In this document: positions 1 to 8,169 of the stretch, piece by piece | How the letters are laid out: the number at the start of each line of letters is the position of its first letter | How positions within the stretch are numbered: the stretch's first letter is position 1 | NCBI GenBank assembly: GCA_013416405.1 | Contig: JACCET010000003.1 | Location: forward strand, 62,001-126,000 | DNA: 64,000 nt | Origin: Alcaligenaceae bacterium | GTDB taxonomy: Bacteria > Pseudomonadota > Gammaproteobacteria > Burkholderiales > Burkholderiaceae_B | Reading direction: 5' to 3' | Position numbers and translations under genes: made by a program | The notes under the pieces: generated by a model | What the model was told of the DNA's origin: nothing | Database searches by the model: none | The model's input: only the letters and a program-made list of their open reading frames with translations

Positions 1-88
1 CCACCAAGGCGAGAATCAGGAACACAATACGACGCTTTAAATCGCCGTATTTAGGGCCTGCTTTACTCTGTGCCTGAGCTTTAGCCAC
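1..88 (-). CDS. secY: SecY, protein translocase subunit (N-terminal fragment)
   Basis: Only the first 29 codons are inside the window. The visible N-terminus runs from a basic, glutamine-containing head into a KRRIVF segment that opens the first membrane helix, as in SecY. SecY forms the channel of the Sec translocon in the inner membrane. The start is GTG at 88, preceded by an AAGGGG ribosome binding site and lying 9 bases after the rplO stop. This is the usual last part of the spc operon. The rest of the gene lies beyond the left edge. Confidence 0.85.
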   Translation of the reverse strand, partial: MAKAQAQSKAGPKYGDLKRRIVFLILALV

Positions 89-97
89 CGTTGCCCC

Positions 98-538
98 TTA
101 AGCCAGCGAACCGCCGGCAGCTTCGATTGCGGCGCGAGCGCCGGCCGTTGCTGCAATGCCTTTCAGTGCGACCTTGCGCGTCAGTTCGCCGGACTTGATG
201 ACCTTGGCAAAACGAACGGCTTGGCCTACCACGCCGGCCTGCTTGAGTACTTGCACATCGATTTCATCGACAGGCAGGCGCTCGAGGTCGGACAGACGTA
301 CTTCGGCGGACAGATGCTGACCCATAGGCGTGAAACCACGCTTGGGCAAGCGGCGTTGCAAAGGCATTTGACCGCCTTCAAAGCCGACTTTATGGAAACC
401 GCCAGTACGCGATTTTTGACCTTTATGGCCACGGCCAGCGGTTTTACCCAGGCCCGAGCCTATGCCACGACCAACACGGCGGCGAGCACGTTTGCTGCCT
501 TCGGCTGGTGATAGCGTATTAAGTTGAGTTTCTGACAT
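98..538 (-). CDS. rplO: 50S ribosomal protein L15
   Basis: L15 is a 23S rRNA-binding protein of the large subunit that assembles late. The 146-residue product has the typical glycine/arginine-rich N-terminal extension (residues about 15-50, including [19 protein letters not shown]) and the QRRLPKRGF segment of the family. Length is normal for Proteobacteria. It sits between rpmD and secY in standard spc order. Confidence 0.97.
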   Translation of the reverse strand: MSETQLNTLSPAEGSKRARRRVGRGIGSGLGKTAGRGHKGQKSRTGGFHKVGFEGGQMPLQRRLPKRGFTPMGQHLSAEVRLSDLERLPVDEIDVQVLKQAGVVGQAVRFAKVIKSGELTRKVALKGIAATAGARAAIEAAGGSLA

Positions 539-549
539 CCCGATTCCTT

Positions 550-735
550 TCAGGCTTCCGAGACGGTAACGAGGTAATCCACTTTACGGATCATCCCACG
601 CACCTCGGGCGTATCGTTCAACACACGGCTGCTGTTAATGCGACCCAGGCCCAGACCACGCACGGTTGCGCGGTGAGATACCTTGGTGCCGATGACAGAG
701 CGCACGAGAGTTACTTTGATTTGCTTCTGTGCCAT
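550..735 (-). CDS. rpmD: 50S ribosomal protein L30
   Basis: This 61-residue protein begins with [13 protein letters not shown] and contains [10 protein letters not shown], both typical of bacterial L30. L30 is a small large-subunit protein near the central protuberance. It lies 3 bases after rpsE and 11 bases before rplO, so it is translated from the same spc operon message. Confidence 0.96.
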   Translation of the reverse strand: MAQKQIKVTLVRSVIGTKVSHRATVRGLGLGRINSSRVLNDTPEVRGMIRKVDYLVTVSEA

Positions 736-738
736 GAC

Positions 739-1260
739 TTACCCCAGAATTTCTTCTACCGACTTGCCGCGCTTGGCAGCCACTTCGGCAGGAGTCGAGC
801 AGGCACGCAAGCCGTTAAGCGTTGCGCGGACCAAGTTGTAAGGATTGCTGGAGCCCAGGCTCTTTGCAACCACGTTACGAACGCCCATCACTTCGAAAAT
901 AGCGCGCATTGGGCCGCCGGCGATAACACCGGTACCTTCTGCTGCTGGCGAAATGAGAACGGTGGAAGCGCCGTGCTTGCCGACTACGGTGTGATGCAGG
1001 GTGCCGTTCTTAAGCGCCACCTTGACCAGACCGCGACGTGCCTGTTCCATTGCTTTTTGTACAGCGACGGGTACTTCACGGGCCTTTCCTTTGCCCATGC
1101 CGATACGGCCGTCGCCATCGCCTACCACGGTCAAGGCAGCAAAGCTCATGGTGCGACCACCCTTGACCACTTTGCTGACGCGATTGACCGCAATCATTTT
1201 TTCACGCAAGCCGTCGTCGTTTTCTTTTTCGGCGGCGTGCCTGCCTTGTGCTTTAGCCAT
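739..1260 (-). CDS. rpsE: 30S ribosomal protein S5
   Basis: S5 lies at the decoding side of the small subunit and influences fidelity. The 173-residue protein carries the double-stranded RNA-binding-like N-domain ([21 protein letters not shown]) followed by the glycine-rich loop [13 protein letters not shown] and the C-terminal [11 protein letters not shown] segment. Length and operon position are normal. Confidence 0.97.
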   Translation of the reverse strand: MAKAQGRHAAEKENDDGLREKMIAVNRVSKVVKGGRTMSFAALTVVGDGDGRIGMGKGKAREVPVAVQKAMEQARRGLVKVALKNGTLHHTVVGKHGASTVLISPAAEGTGVIAGGPMRAIFEVMGVRNVVAKSLGSSNPYNLVRATLNGLRACSTPAEVAAKRGKSVEEILG

Positions 1261-1275
1261 TTGACAATTCCTTGC

Positions 1276-1641
1276 TTAGAACTTCAGGCCGGCTTCACGC
1301 GCGGCGTCGGCCAACGCTTTGACGCGGCCATGATAACGGAAGCCCGAACGATCAAAGGCAACCAGCTCGATACCGGCAGCTTTTGCTTTTTCGGCTACGC
1401 GCTTGCCGACCACGCCAGCAGCGGCAACGTTACCGCCGTTGACATTCTGGCTAGCGAGCTCTTTGCGTACTTCGGGCTCAAGCGTTGAAGCGCTAACGAG
1501 CACACGATCGCCTTCCGGCGAAATAATATTTGCGTAAATGTGCAGATTCGAGCGGTAAATCGAGAGGCGATGTACACGCAACTCTGAGATTTTCCGACGA
1601 GTCGCAACAGAGCGACGCAAACGGGAGATTTTCTTGTCCAT
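1276..1641 (-). CDS. rplR: 50S ribosomal protein L18
   Basis: L18 binds 5S rRNA with L5 and L25. The 121-residue product has the basic N-terminus ([13 protein letters not shown]), the [16 protein letters not shown] core strand and the [25 protein letters not shown]-terminal pattern of the family. It sits in canonical order between rplF and rpsE. Confidence 0.97.
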   Translation of the reverse strand: MDKKISRLRRSVATRRKISELRVHRLSIYRSNLHIYANIISPEGDRVLVSASTLEPEVRKELASQNVNGGNVAAAGVVGKRVAEKAKAAGIELVAFDRSGFRYHGRVKALADAAREAGLKF

Positions 1642-1662
1642 AATTCGTCCTTGCCTGCGCGC

Positions 1663-2196
1663 TTATTTCTTCTTGGTTTCTTTGATGATGACGCGTTCAT
1701 CGGCATAACGCACACCCTTGCCCTTGTAGGGTTCGGGTTCGCGATAAGCACGAATCTCAGCTGCCACCTGTCCAACGACCTGCTTGTTGGAACCCTTGAT
1801 GACGATCTCGGTTTGAGTGGGGCACTCGACCTTGATGCCAGCAGGCATGCTGTGAACGATATCGTGAGAGAAACCAAGCTGCAACTTCAGGGCCTCGCCT
1901 TGAACCTGAGCGCGGAAACCCACGCCAACCAGATTCAAACGACGCTCGAAGCCTTTGCTGACGCCAGTTACCATATTGGCAACCAATGCGCGCACAGTAC
2001 CCGACATGGCCTTGGCCTGGCGGGAATCGTTGGCAACAGCAAATGTCAGTTGGCCATCTTCCTGGCGAACGACAACGTCGCCCGTCAGGTCTTGTGTCAG
2101 GGAGCCCAGAGGACCCTTGACGGAAATTTGACCCGCGCTGATCGTAGCTTCTACGCCTTGGGGTACGGGAACGGGGTACTTAGCAATACGTGACAT
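1663..2196 (-). CDS. rplF: 50S ribosomal protein L6
   Basis: L6 has two similar alpha/beta domains and binds near the sarcin-ricin loop. The 177-residue sequence starts [15 protein letters not shown], has the [14 protein letters not shown] linker region and ends with the family signature [14 protein letters not shown] followed by a lysine tail. All are standard for L6, and the length is normal. Confidence 0.97.
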   Translation of the reverse strand: MSRIAKYPVPVPQGVEATISAGQISVKGPLGSLTQDLTGDVVVRQEDGQLTFAVANDSRQAKAMSGTVRALVANMVTGVSKGFERRLNLVGVGFRAQVQGEALKLQLGFSHDIVHSMPAGIKVECPTQTEIVIKGSNKQVVGQVAAEIRAYREPEPYKGKGVRYADERVIIKETKKK

Positions 2197-2206
2197 ATGA
2201 TTCTCC

Positions 2207-2602
2207 TTATGCCACGTAGCAGAGCACTTCGCCGCCCACGCCGTTGGCGCGTGCTTTGCGATCGGTCATGACACCGCGCGGAGTCGACACAATAGCAACG
2301 CCCAAACCATTCATAACCTGAGGAATGGTCTTGCTGCCCTTGTAGATGCGCAGCCCTGGACGGGACACACGGTCGATACGCTCGATGACCGGACGGCCAG
2401 CGTAGTATTTCAGGGTGATCTCGAGAACAGGCTTGGCCTTTTCACCGATGATCTGGAAACTGTCGATATAGCCTTCGTCTTTCAGCACGGCAGCAATAGC
2501 TACCTTAAGCTTCGAGGAGGGCATGCTTACCGACGTTTTGTTGACTTGTTGCGCATTGCGCACACGGGTCAACATGTCGGCGATGGGATCGCTCATGCTC
2601 AT
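2207..2602 (-). CDS. rpsH: 30S ribosomal protein S8
   Basis: S8 binds helix 21 of 16S rRNA and in E. coli is the translational repressor of the spc operon. The 131-residue sequence begins [18 protein letters not shown] and ends with the conserved [12 protein letters not shown]-like segment (here [15 protein letters not shown]) and GGEVLCYV. Whether S8 autoregulates here cannot be read from the sequence. Confidence 0.97.
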   Translation of the reverse strand: MSMSDPIADMLTRVRNAQQVNKTSVSMPSSKLKVAIAAVLKDEGYIDSFQIIGEKAKPVLEITLKYYAGRPVIERIDRVSRPGLRIYKGSKTIPQVMNGLGVAIVSTPRGVMTDRKARANGVGGEVLCYVA

Positions 2603-2613
2603 GTATATTTCTC

Positions 2614-2919
2614 CTACCAGCTGGCTTTGGTCATGCCCGGCACTTCGCCACGCATTGCCATTTCGCGCAATTTATGACGAGTTAAACCGAACTTGCTGTA
2701 AACACCGCGCGCACGGCCCGTGACGATGCAACGATTACGTTGACGGGTTGGGCTTGCATTGCGCGGCAGTTGTTGCAACTGCAGGCGAGCCTGATAGCGC
2801 TCTTCATCGGACTTGGATTGGTCATCGATGATGGCTTTCAGTGCTGCACGCTTGGGTGCAAATTTTTCTGCCAGCTTGGCGCGTTTGATGTCGCGATTGA
2901 TGAGTGAAAGTTTTGCCAC
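2614..2919 (-). CDS. rpsN: 30S ribosomal protein S14
   Basis: This is the long, zinc-free form of S14 (101 residues); no CxxC pair is present. The C-terminal half has [21 protein letters not shown], a standard S14 signature. The start codon is GTG (917-919 on the complementary strand, reading [10 protein letters not shown]). It lies 11 bases after rplE in spc operon order. Confidence 0.96.
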   Translation of the reverse strand: MAKLSLINRDIKRAKLAEKFAPKRAALKAIIDDQSKSDEERYQARLQLQQLPRNASPTRQRNRCIVTGRARGVYSKFGLTRHKLREMAMRGEVPGMTKASW

Positions 2920-2930
2920 GTCATCGCCCC

Positions 2931-3470
2931 TTAATTGCGAAACGGGAAGCTGAAGGCGGTAAGCAGTGCCTTGGCTTCGTCGTCAGTCTTGGCTGTCGTG
3001 ATGATGCTGATGTTCATCCCACGGACGGCGTCGATTTTGTCGTATTCGATTTCAGGGAAAATGATCTGCTCTTTAACCCCAACGTTGTAGTTGCCACGTC
3101 CATCGAAAGCACGACCCGAGATACCACGGAAGTCGCGCACACGCGGCAAAGCCACTGCGACCAGGCGGTCAAGGAATTCGTACATGCGTTGGCCACGCAG
3201 GGTGACCATGCAACCGATGGGATAGTCTTCGCGGATTTTGAAACCTGCGATAGCCTTGCGGGTTTTGGTGACAACCGGCTTCTGGCCTGCAATTTTGGTC
3301 AAGTCAGAGACAGCGTGCTCGATGACTTTCTTGTCGGCAACAGCTTCGGACACACCCATGTTCAGGGTGATCTTGGTGATGCGCGGCACTTCCATGATGC
3401 TTTTGTAGCCAAATTTGGCTTGCAGGTCGGCCATGACCTTGCTGCGGTAAAACTCTTGTAAACGAGCCAT
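2931..3470 (-). CDS. rplE: 50S ribosomal protein L5
   Basis: L5 binds 5S rRNA and contacts the P-site tRNA. The 179-residue protein starts with a short lead and [19 protein letters not shown], carries [11 protein letters not shown] and the C-terminal [21 protein letters not shown] motif typical of L5. Length matches the bacterial family (about 179). Confidence 0.97.
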   Translation of the reverse strand: MARLQEFYRSKVMADLQAKFGYKSIMEVPRITKITLNMGVSEAVADKKVIEHAVSDLTKIAGQKPVVTKTRKAIAGFKIREDYPIGCMVTLRGQRMYEFLDRLVAVALPRVRDFRGISGRAFDGRGNYNVGVKEQIIFPEIEYDKIDAVRGMNISIITTAKTDDEAKALLTAFSFPFRN

Positions 3471-3482
3471 GTTCTTCGCCCC

Positions 3483-3803
3483 TTAAGCCTTGGCACCAAC
3501 GACAGCGCCGCTGGAACGGAATACACGGACCTTGCTGCCATCTACCACTTTCACACCAACGCGATCGGCCTTGCCGCTCTCGGGGTTGAAAAGGGCCACA
3601 TTGGAAATGTGGATGGGCATGGTCTTGTCGATGATGCCGCCTTGCGTACCCGCCATGGGGTTGCCCTTGACGTGCTTCTTGACAACATTGATGCCTTCGA
3701 CCAACACGTGGTCAGCGTCGAGACGCTGCAATACGGTGCCGCGGCGTTTTTTGTCGCGACCGGTCAACACAATGACTTCGTCGCCTTTACGGATTTTTTC
3801 CAT
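3483..3803 (-). CDS. rplX: 50S ribosomal protein L24
   Basis: L24 is an assembly initiator that binds the 5' end of 23S rRNA. The 106-residue product opens with a KOW-type segment ([20 protein letters not shown]) and contains [12 protein letters not shown] and [17 protein letters not shown]. It lies between rplN and rplE as expected. Confidence 0.97.
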   Translation of the reverse strand: MEKIRKGDEVIVLTGRDKKRRGTVLQRLDADHVLVEGINVVKKHVKGNPMAGTQGGIIDKTMPIHISNVALFNPESGKADRVGVKVVDGSKVRVFRSSGAVVGAKA

Positions 3804-3813
3804 GATGGGCTCC

Positions 3814-4182
3814 TTACAGCACTTCTGGAGCCAGGGACACGATCTTCATGAACTTCTCTGTACGCAGTTCGCGCGTTACAGGTCCGAAGATACGGGTACC
3901 GATGGGTTCCAGTTTGGCGTTGAGCAGAACAGCGGCATTGCCACCGAACTTGATCAGCGAACCGTCTTTGCGACGTACGCCCTTAGCGGTACGAACCACT
4001 ACTGCGTTATAAATTTCGCCCTTCTTGACGCGTCCGCGCGGCGCTGCATCTTTGACACTAACCTTGATAATGTCACCGATAGCGGCATAACGGCGCTTCG
4101 AGCCGCCCAACACCTTGATGCACATGATGGAACGTGCGCCAGTGTTGTCGGCCACATTGAGCGTGGTCTGCATTTGGATCAT
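3814..4182 (-). CDS. rplN: 50S ribosomal protein L14, first gene of the spc block here
   Basis: L14 is a highly conserved protein at the subunit interface. The 122-residue sequence begins [17 protein letters not shown] and contains [17 protein letters not shown] and [13 protein letters not shown], all family hallmarks. In most Proteobacteria rplN directly follows rpsQ. Here rpsQ is about 21 kb away and rplN heads its own transcription unit behind a strong-looking promoter at 4430-4458. Confidence 0.97.
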   Translation of the reverse strand: MIQMQTTLNVADNTGARSIMCIKVLGGSKRRYAAIGDIIKVSVKDAAPRGRVKKGEIYNAVVVRTAKGVRRKDGSLIKFGGNAAVLLNAKLEPIGTRIFGPVTRELRTEKFMKIVSLAPEVL

Positions 4183-4429
4183 GATTTTTCCTGTTCCAAC
4201 TTAGACGCGCGGCCCACCTATCCAGATGGCACCACACAACCAGTTTTGGTCCCGTCAGGCCCGGCAACAACACCCGGCCCTGGGTTGAAATCTGCTAGAA
4301 CACTCATGCCTATCAGTAAGCACGGGTATTTTTTGCTGCTTTAAACTTATGTTTTGCCTAAGATCAAGGGCTGGTTCCCCAGGCACTGCTCTGGGCAATT
4401 CGCCGCTAATTGAAATTGGCAAGCTATAA

Positions 4430-4458
4430 ATAATAGCGGGTTTGATGCAAGATTGCAA
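4430..4458 (-). promoter_or_regulatory. sigma70-type promoter for the spc operon (rplN onward)
   Basis: On the minus strand a -35 box TTGCAA (4453-4458) and a -10 box TATTAT (4430-4435) are separated by exactly 17 bases. It lies about 250 bases upstream of the rplN start and faces it, leaving a long leader. Because the S10 operon no longer runs directly into rplN, a dedicated promoter is required, which supports the call. The promoter is predicted by reading only. Confidence 0.65.
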
Positions 4459-4815
4459 GGGCTTTAAGGTGAATGTGTAGCTAAATAGCCAAACTCCACC
4501 CTAAACTTCCCTTGCTCTCGGTTCATCACCGCCCGTATGTAACGCCGTAAGGCGAGCTGTAGGGCTGGACCGGTACGTCCATCAGGCCCGCCTTGCCGAG
4601 TCCAGATTGGCTTCAAGCTGCATGAACCCAGTTGTAAGGGCTGATTAAGATCGCTCTACCTATATATGTGCTATTTTTATCGCCCAGGTAGTCTGACACG
4701 GCAATAGGGCAACAAATCAAGAAGTACTGACTTATCGAAATAATGCATACCTACGATGTGCGCAAAGTCATTCCACTTTCCGCAATCGTGAATCGTATGA
4801 CATTATCAGAACGGC
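4459..4815. other. intergenic region without a recognisable gene
   Basis: This stretch lies between the spc promoter (minus strand) and the Tat-type lipoprotein gene (plus strand). I see no convincing ORF, tRNA or repeat. The short reading frame starting near 4743 overlaps the lipoprotein gene in another frame and has no family resemblance. A/T-rich segments around 4650-4690 could hold a plus-strand promoter, but no well-spaced pair of boxes stands out. Confidence 0.4.
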
Positions 4816-5799
4816 ATGAATCAAATAAACAGAAGACGTTTTTTACAAATCATTTCGGCTGCCACGCTTTTGGGCATTGCGAGCTGCGGGCGACGCCTGA
4901 ATATTTACAGCACCTTTTTGCAGCTCTGGCCTGATCATGCCAATCTGAAGCGTAACGACTGGCGCAAGCGCCTAAACCTCCTATATGAATTGGGATATCG
5001 GGAAATAATTGTCCAATGGATCGGAAAAGAGGGGGGCACAGAAAGCTGGAGCTTTCCTGAGGAATCCTTGGCTATGGTATTTGATGAAGCAGAATCTTTA
5101 GGTATGGGCATGCAAATTGGGCTACCGCACGATGATCGTTGGAACGAAATTCTCAGAACACCTGATCTCAATCACGTACCGGAATTTTTTCTCGAAACCT
5201 TACAACGATGTGAGTCTTATATGGCTACAGCGCAGTGGCCAGAACGAACAGGCTTTCGGGGATGGTATATACCGTATGAAATTGAACAGCATAGCTGGAG
5301 TCCTTCGGCTAAACAGAATTTGCTAGTGGCTTGGCTGGACAAATTATCTAAATCGGCTTTCGAGCACTCTGGTATTCAACCTGGAATTTCTACTTATTTC
5401 AGCAAGTTGAAATCTGAAGAAACATTAGAGGGCCTGTGGGCGATCATTCTAAATAAAGTAGAAATCAGACCCATGATCCAGGACGGGGTCGGCGTGGCAG
5501 GACTTGAAGGCTATCGCTCGATCGCAGCATTGCATTCTTTGCTGCGAGAGAGACATATGACATTTGATTTAATTGTAGAGCTATTTGAAGAGCAGCCTTC
5601 CAAGAATACGGACGGCACTACCTTCAAGGCTATATCGGCCGATTTTTCGCGCGTCAAACAACAACTTGATATTGCCGAGAACTACGGCGCCAACAATATT
5701 GTAGCCTTTGCGGCAGATCCGTGGTTGATTGGCCCAAGCCCCGAGGCGGTACGACTATTAGCAGACTGGAGAGCGGCCAATAGCCATTGGGGGTCGTAA
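4816..5799 (+). CDS. Tat-type lipoprotein resembling the DUF4434 putative glycosidase family
   Basis: The 327-residue protein opens with a twin-arginine motif (NRRRFLQ), a hydrophobic stretch and a lipobox-like IASC at about residue 24, so it is probably exported folded and lipid-anchored. The mature part looks like a TIM-barrel sugar hydrolase: strand-like repeats, the segment MGMQIGLPHDDRW and several acidic residues at strand ends. I recognise it as DUF4434-like with moderate confidence. From memory, the third gene of the E. coli nfrAB locus (ybcH) encodes a protein of this kind. It converges on the polysaccharide operon with a 31-base gap, which suggests a role in trimming or releasing the polymer. 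No strong ribosome binding site precedes the ATG. Catalytic residues are not assigned. Confidence 0.65.
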   Translation: MNQINRRRFLQIISAATLLGIASCGRRLNIYSTFLQLWPDHANLKRNDWRKRLNLLYELGYREIIVQWIGKEGGTESWSFPEESLAMVFDEAESLGMGMQIGLPHDDRWNEILRTPDLNHVPEFFLETLQRCESYMATAQWPERTGFRGWYIPYEIEQHSWSPSAKQNLLVAWLDKLSKSAFEHSGIQPGISTYFSKLKSEETLEGLWAIILNKVEIRPMIQDGVGVAGLEGYRSIAALHSLLRERHMTFDLIVELFEEQPSKNTDGTTFKAISADFSRVKQQLDIAENYGANNIVAFAADPWLIGPSPEAVRLLADWRAANSHWGS

Positions 5800-5830
5800 T
5801 ATCTTTCTGTGGCGTGGCAGAGGAAGACAA

Positions 5831-6259
5831 TCAACTTTCTTTGTCGGTTGGCCCAGGTGACTCAATTATTTCTATGAGATTCGCGTTGGGCAAAAGAAGA
5901 AAAGCGATGCGACGTCCATCAAACGCAACGGCCGAAGCAGGCTCAGAGACGAGCCTTGCACCGCCTGCTTCCAAAGCACTAATAGCAGCCATGAAGTCTG
6001 GCGCTTCAAAGGCCTGATGATACATCTTGTTCCGTCTTTTGATCACTCCTTCCACCGGCGACCCTGGCCCAGCGGGCGTCAGTAGCTCCAATCGCGGACC
6101 AGGACCAACCAGGAATCGGCCGCGCACACGCTGCACAGGATCCTCAAATTCAGGCTCTTCTATTACATACCCAAGTGCCTGCCAATGAACGGACTCAGCA
6201 TCCAAATCACGACAAGCTATTCCGATGTGATGAAAGGTACAGCTTAATTTGTTGAGCAT
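5831..6259 (-). CDS. VOC (glyoxalase/epimerase fold) metalloenzyme
   Basis: The 142-residue protein has two beta-alpha-beta-beta-beta halves of the vicinal-oxygen-chelate superfamily, starting with the FHHIGIA strand. Likely metal ligands are H11, E58, H81 and E130, a complete HEHE set as in methylmalonyl-CoA epimerase and glyoxalase I. It is the last gene of the minus-strand polysaccharide operon, 19 bases after the MBOAT gene. Its position beside an ACP, an FkbH-like protein and an acyltransferase suggests that it acts on a 2-hydroxyacyl or similar donor, for example as an epimerase, but the substrate is unknown. Confidence 0.75.
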   Translation of the reverse strand: MLNKLSCTFHHIGIACRDLDAESVHWQALGYVIEEPEFEDPVQRVRGRFLVGPGPRLELLTPAGPGSPVEGVIKRRNKMYHQAFEAPDFMAAISALEAGGARLVSEPASAVAFDGRRIAFLLLPNANLIEIIESPGPTDKES

Positions 6260-6278
6260 AGTGTGTTTGAGGCTGTGG

Positions 6279-7868
6279 TCAAAATTGAAAATATAAAAAT
6301 CGGGCAGTTTTATGCAGATGCAACATGGAGTAGAGCAACAACACCGTGATAAATAGCGTCCATGCAGGCGTCGGTTGCCAACGAAGCCAATGCGGTGCTA
6401 TGTCATCCGGCCCTTCGAGAGCAGGTGAATGGATGTTCATTATCTGGTTGGCATTGGGCGCCCACCAAACAATAAATAATAAGAAAGCGATAAGCAGACC
6501 TTGACTCCATCGTTCAATAAACATCCGTGCGACTTCAGAAACACTATAAGTAGAGCCCTGAAGCAAGGTTGTGATAGGAAACAAAATATGGTCCAGCGAT
6601 TCTATGCCTCGCATGCCAAACATGCCGGCAAGCAATGAAAAGGCGTCCGAGGAGCTGTGTGCCCTGAAAAAAATTAGGGCAATGACAACAGAAGAAAATG
6701 TCAGCAGCACATAACAAGCATGCACGAAACGGCTGTTTGGTATATCCCTAGGTGGGCCAAAGATTCGCCATGCGTGATTTATAGTCAGATAAACACCGTG
6801 CAACAGACCAAAAATCAAAAACTGTGATCCAGCGCCATGCCATATGCCCGCCAAACCCATTGTAAATATGGTCGGAAAGCCAACCATACTGGCGAACCCA
6901 CCAATAGTTGCAGTAGCCTTGCGGCCTACAAGCAAGCCCTTGCCAGCTCTTGCCCGAACTATTGCGAGAGCAATAGGATTGTACAAGTAGGCCGTAAGGT
7001 AACGAGTCAGCGTCATATGGAAACGCTGCCAAAACTCGATAATACCTGTAGATTTATACGGTGAATTAAAATTAAGCGGAAACCGGATACCAAACATTTT
7101 AGATAGGCCCATTGCCATATCCGAGTATCCAGAAAAGTCAAAATACAGTTGCAAAGCATAGGCAAGCGAAGTCCCCCATGCAGCGAGCGCTTGTTGGCCC
7201 CCCGGATGATCAAACCCCTCCTCCGCCCAAGGTGCAATGCCATCCGCCAACAGCACTTTCTTGGCTAAGCCAATTACAAACAATGCCCCACCAATCGACA
7301 AATTTTCGGATTTAAGTCGATAACTCTCACGATTGGAAAATTGTGGCATCATTTCTTTATGATGCAGTATGGGCCCCGCTATAAGATGAGGAAAAAAGGT
7401 GACAAACAGCACGTAGCTGACAAAACCACGCTCCCGGACTACCCCTGCCCTGCAGTCAAGCAAGTATCCCAACTGAGTAAAAGTAAAAAAGGAAATCCCC
7501 AGAGGCAGGATAAGTTCGCTGATGCTATGAGAAACCAGCTCGAAGCCAGCTAGAAACGTCAGCAATGCCACAAGGTATTTGTAGTAAAACAAAACACTCA
7601 AGTTTGCTACGATACCAATAGTTAAAATCCAAAGCTGCGTTCGTGGGCGCTTTTCAGAAGCTAATATAGCAAGACCTATAGCATAATTAACCGTAACTGA
7701 AATCATTAGCAGTATTACGAAATACGGATTCCACCACCCATAAAACACTAACGAAGCCAGGCACAACCAAGCTCCCGCTGCTAACGGACGCCATGCACCT
7801 AGCAAGTAGTAGCCCCCAAGAGCCAATGGTAAAAACAGCCATAAAAAGATAAGGGAATTGAAAAGCAT
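6279..7868 (-). CDS. MBOAT-family polysaccharide O-acyltransferase (AlgI/DltB-like)
   Basis: This 529-residue inner-membrane protein is almost entirely hydrophobic helices. It has the MBOAT signatures YFDFSGYSDMA (242-252), FWQRFHMTL with H284, and GIWHGAG with the presumed catalytic H344, followed by the typical FGLLHG helix. MBOAT proteins such as AlgI, WssH and DltB carry an acyl group across the membrane for transfer to a polysaccharide or teichoic acid. Directly upstream in the operon lie an acyl carrier protein and an FkbH-like protein. This suggests that the donor is carrier-bound, as with DltB/DltC, rather than plain acetyl-CoA. Two SGNH proteins and an AlgF-like protein in the same operon are the likely periplasmic partners. 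Confidence 0.92.
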   Translation of the reverse strand: MLFNSLIFLWLFLPLALGGYYLLGAWRPLAAGAWLCLASLVFYGWWNPYFVILLMISVTVNYAIGLAILASEKRPRTQLWILTIGIVANLSVLFYYKYLVALLTFLAGFELVSHSISELILPLGISFFTFTQLGYLLDCRAGVVRERGFVSYVLFVTFFPHLIAGPILHHKEMMPQFSNRESYRLKSENLSIGGALFVIGLAKKVLLADGIAPWAEEGFDHPGGQQALAAWGTSLAYALQLYFDFSGYSDMAMGLSKMFGIRFPLNFNSPYKSTGIIEFWQRFHMTLTRYLTAYLYNPIALAIVRARAGKGLLVGRKATATIGGFASMVGFPTIFTMGLAGIWHGAGSQFLIFGLLHGVYLTINHAWRIFGPPRDIPNSRFVHACYVLLTFSSVVIALIFFRAHSSSDAFSLLAGMFGMRGIESLDHILFPITTLLQGSTYSVSEVARMFIERWSQGLLIAFLLFIVWWAPNANQIMNIHSPALEGPDDIAPHWLRWQPTPAWTLFITVLLLYSMLHLHKTARFLYFQF

Positions 7869-7917
7869 ATATGCGTTTAGTTGGCTATTTCGGCAATTAC
7901 GGTGTTTCGCAGAACAG

Positions 7918-8169
7918 TCACCCCTGAGTCTGAAGTTGCTTTTTAGTTAATGCAATTAATTCACCAACGTTCTTTAACCCTTCGACTTCTGAAGTTTTGA
8001 ATCGCACGTTAAATCGCATTTCAGTGGCGACCATGATATTTACATTGCTAAGCGAATCCCAGGCAGCAAAATCGTACGCGCTGGAAGCGGGCGTAATAAC
8101 AACGGAATCATCATCAAAGATATCGCGAAAAATATCCGTCAGGGCTGCTAGAATTTCGTTATCTGTCAT
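7918..8169 (-). CDS. Acyl carrier protein dedicated to the polysaccharide operon
   Basis: The 83-residue acidic protein has the four-helix carrier pattern with the phosphopantetheine attachment motif WDSLSN (Ser39). It overlaps the end of the FkbH-like gene by 11 bases, so translation is probably coupled. FkbH-like enzymes in polyketide pathways load a glyceryl unit from 1,3-bisphosphoglycerate onto such carriers. Here the adjacent MBOAT gene suggests that the carrier presents an acyl group for polysaccharide modification. It is not a fatty acid synthase ACP by context. Confidence 0.88.
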   Translation of the reverse strand: MTDNEILAALTDIFRDIFDDDSVVITPASSAYDFAAWDSLSNVNIMVATEMRFNVRFKTSEVEGLKNVGELIALTKKQLQTQG

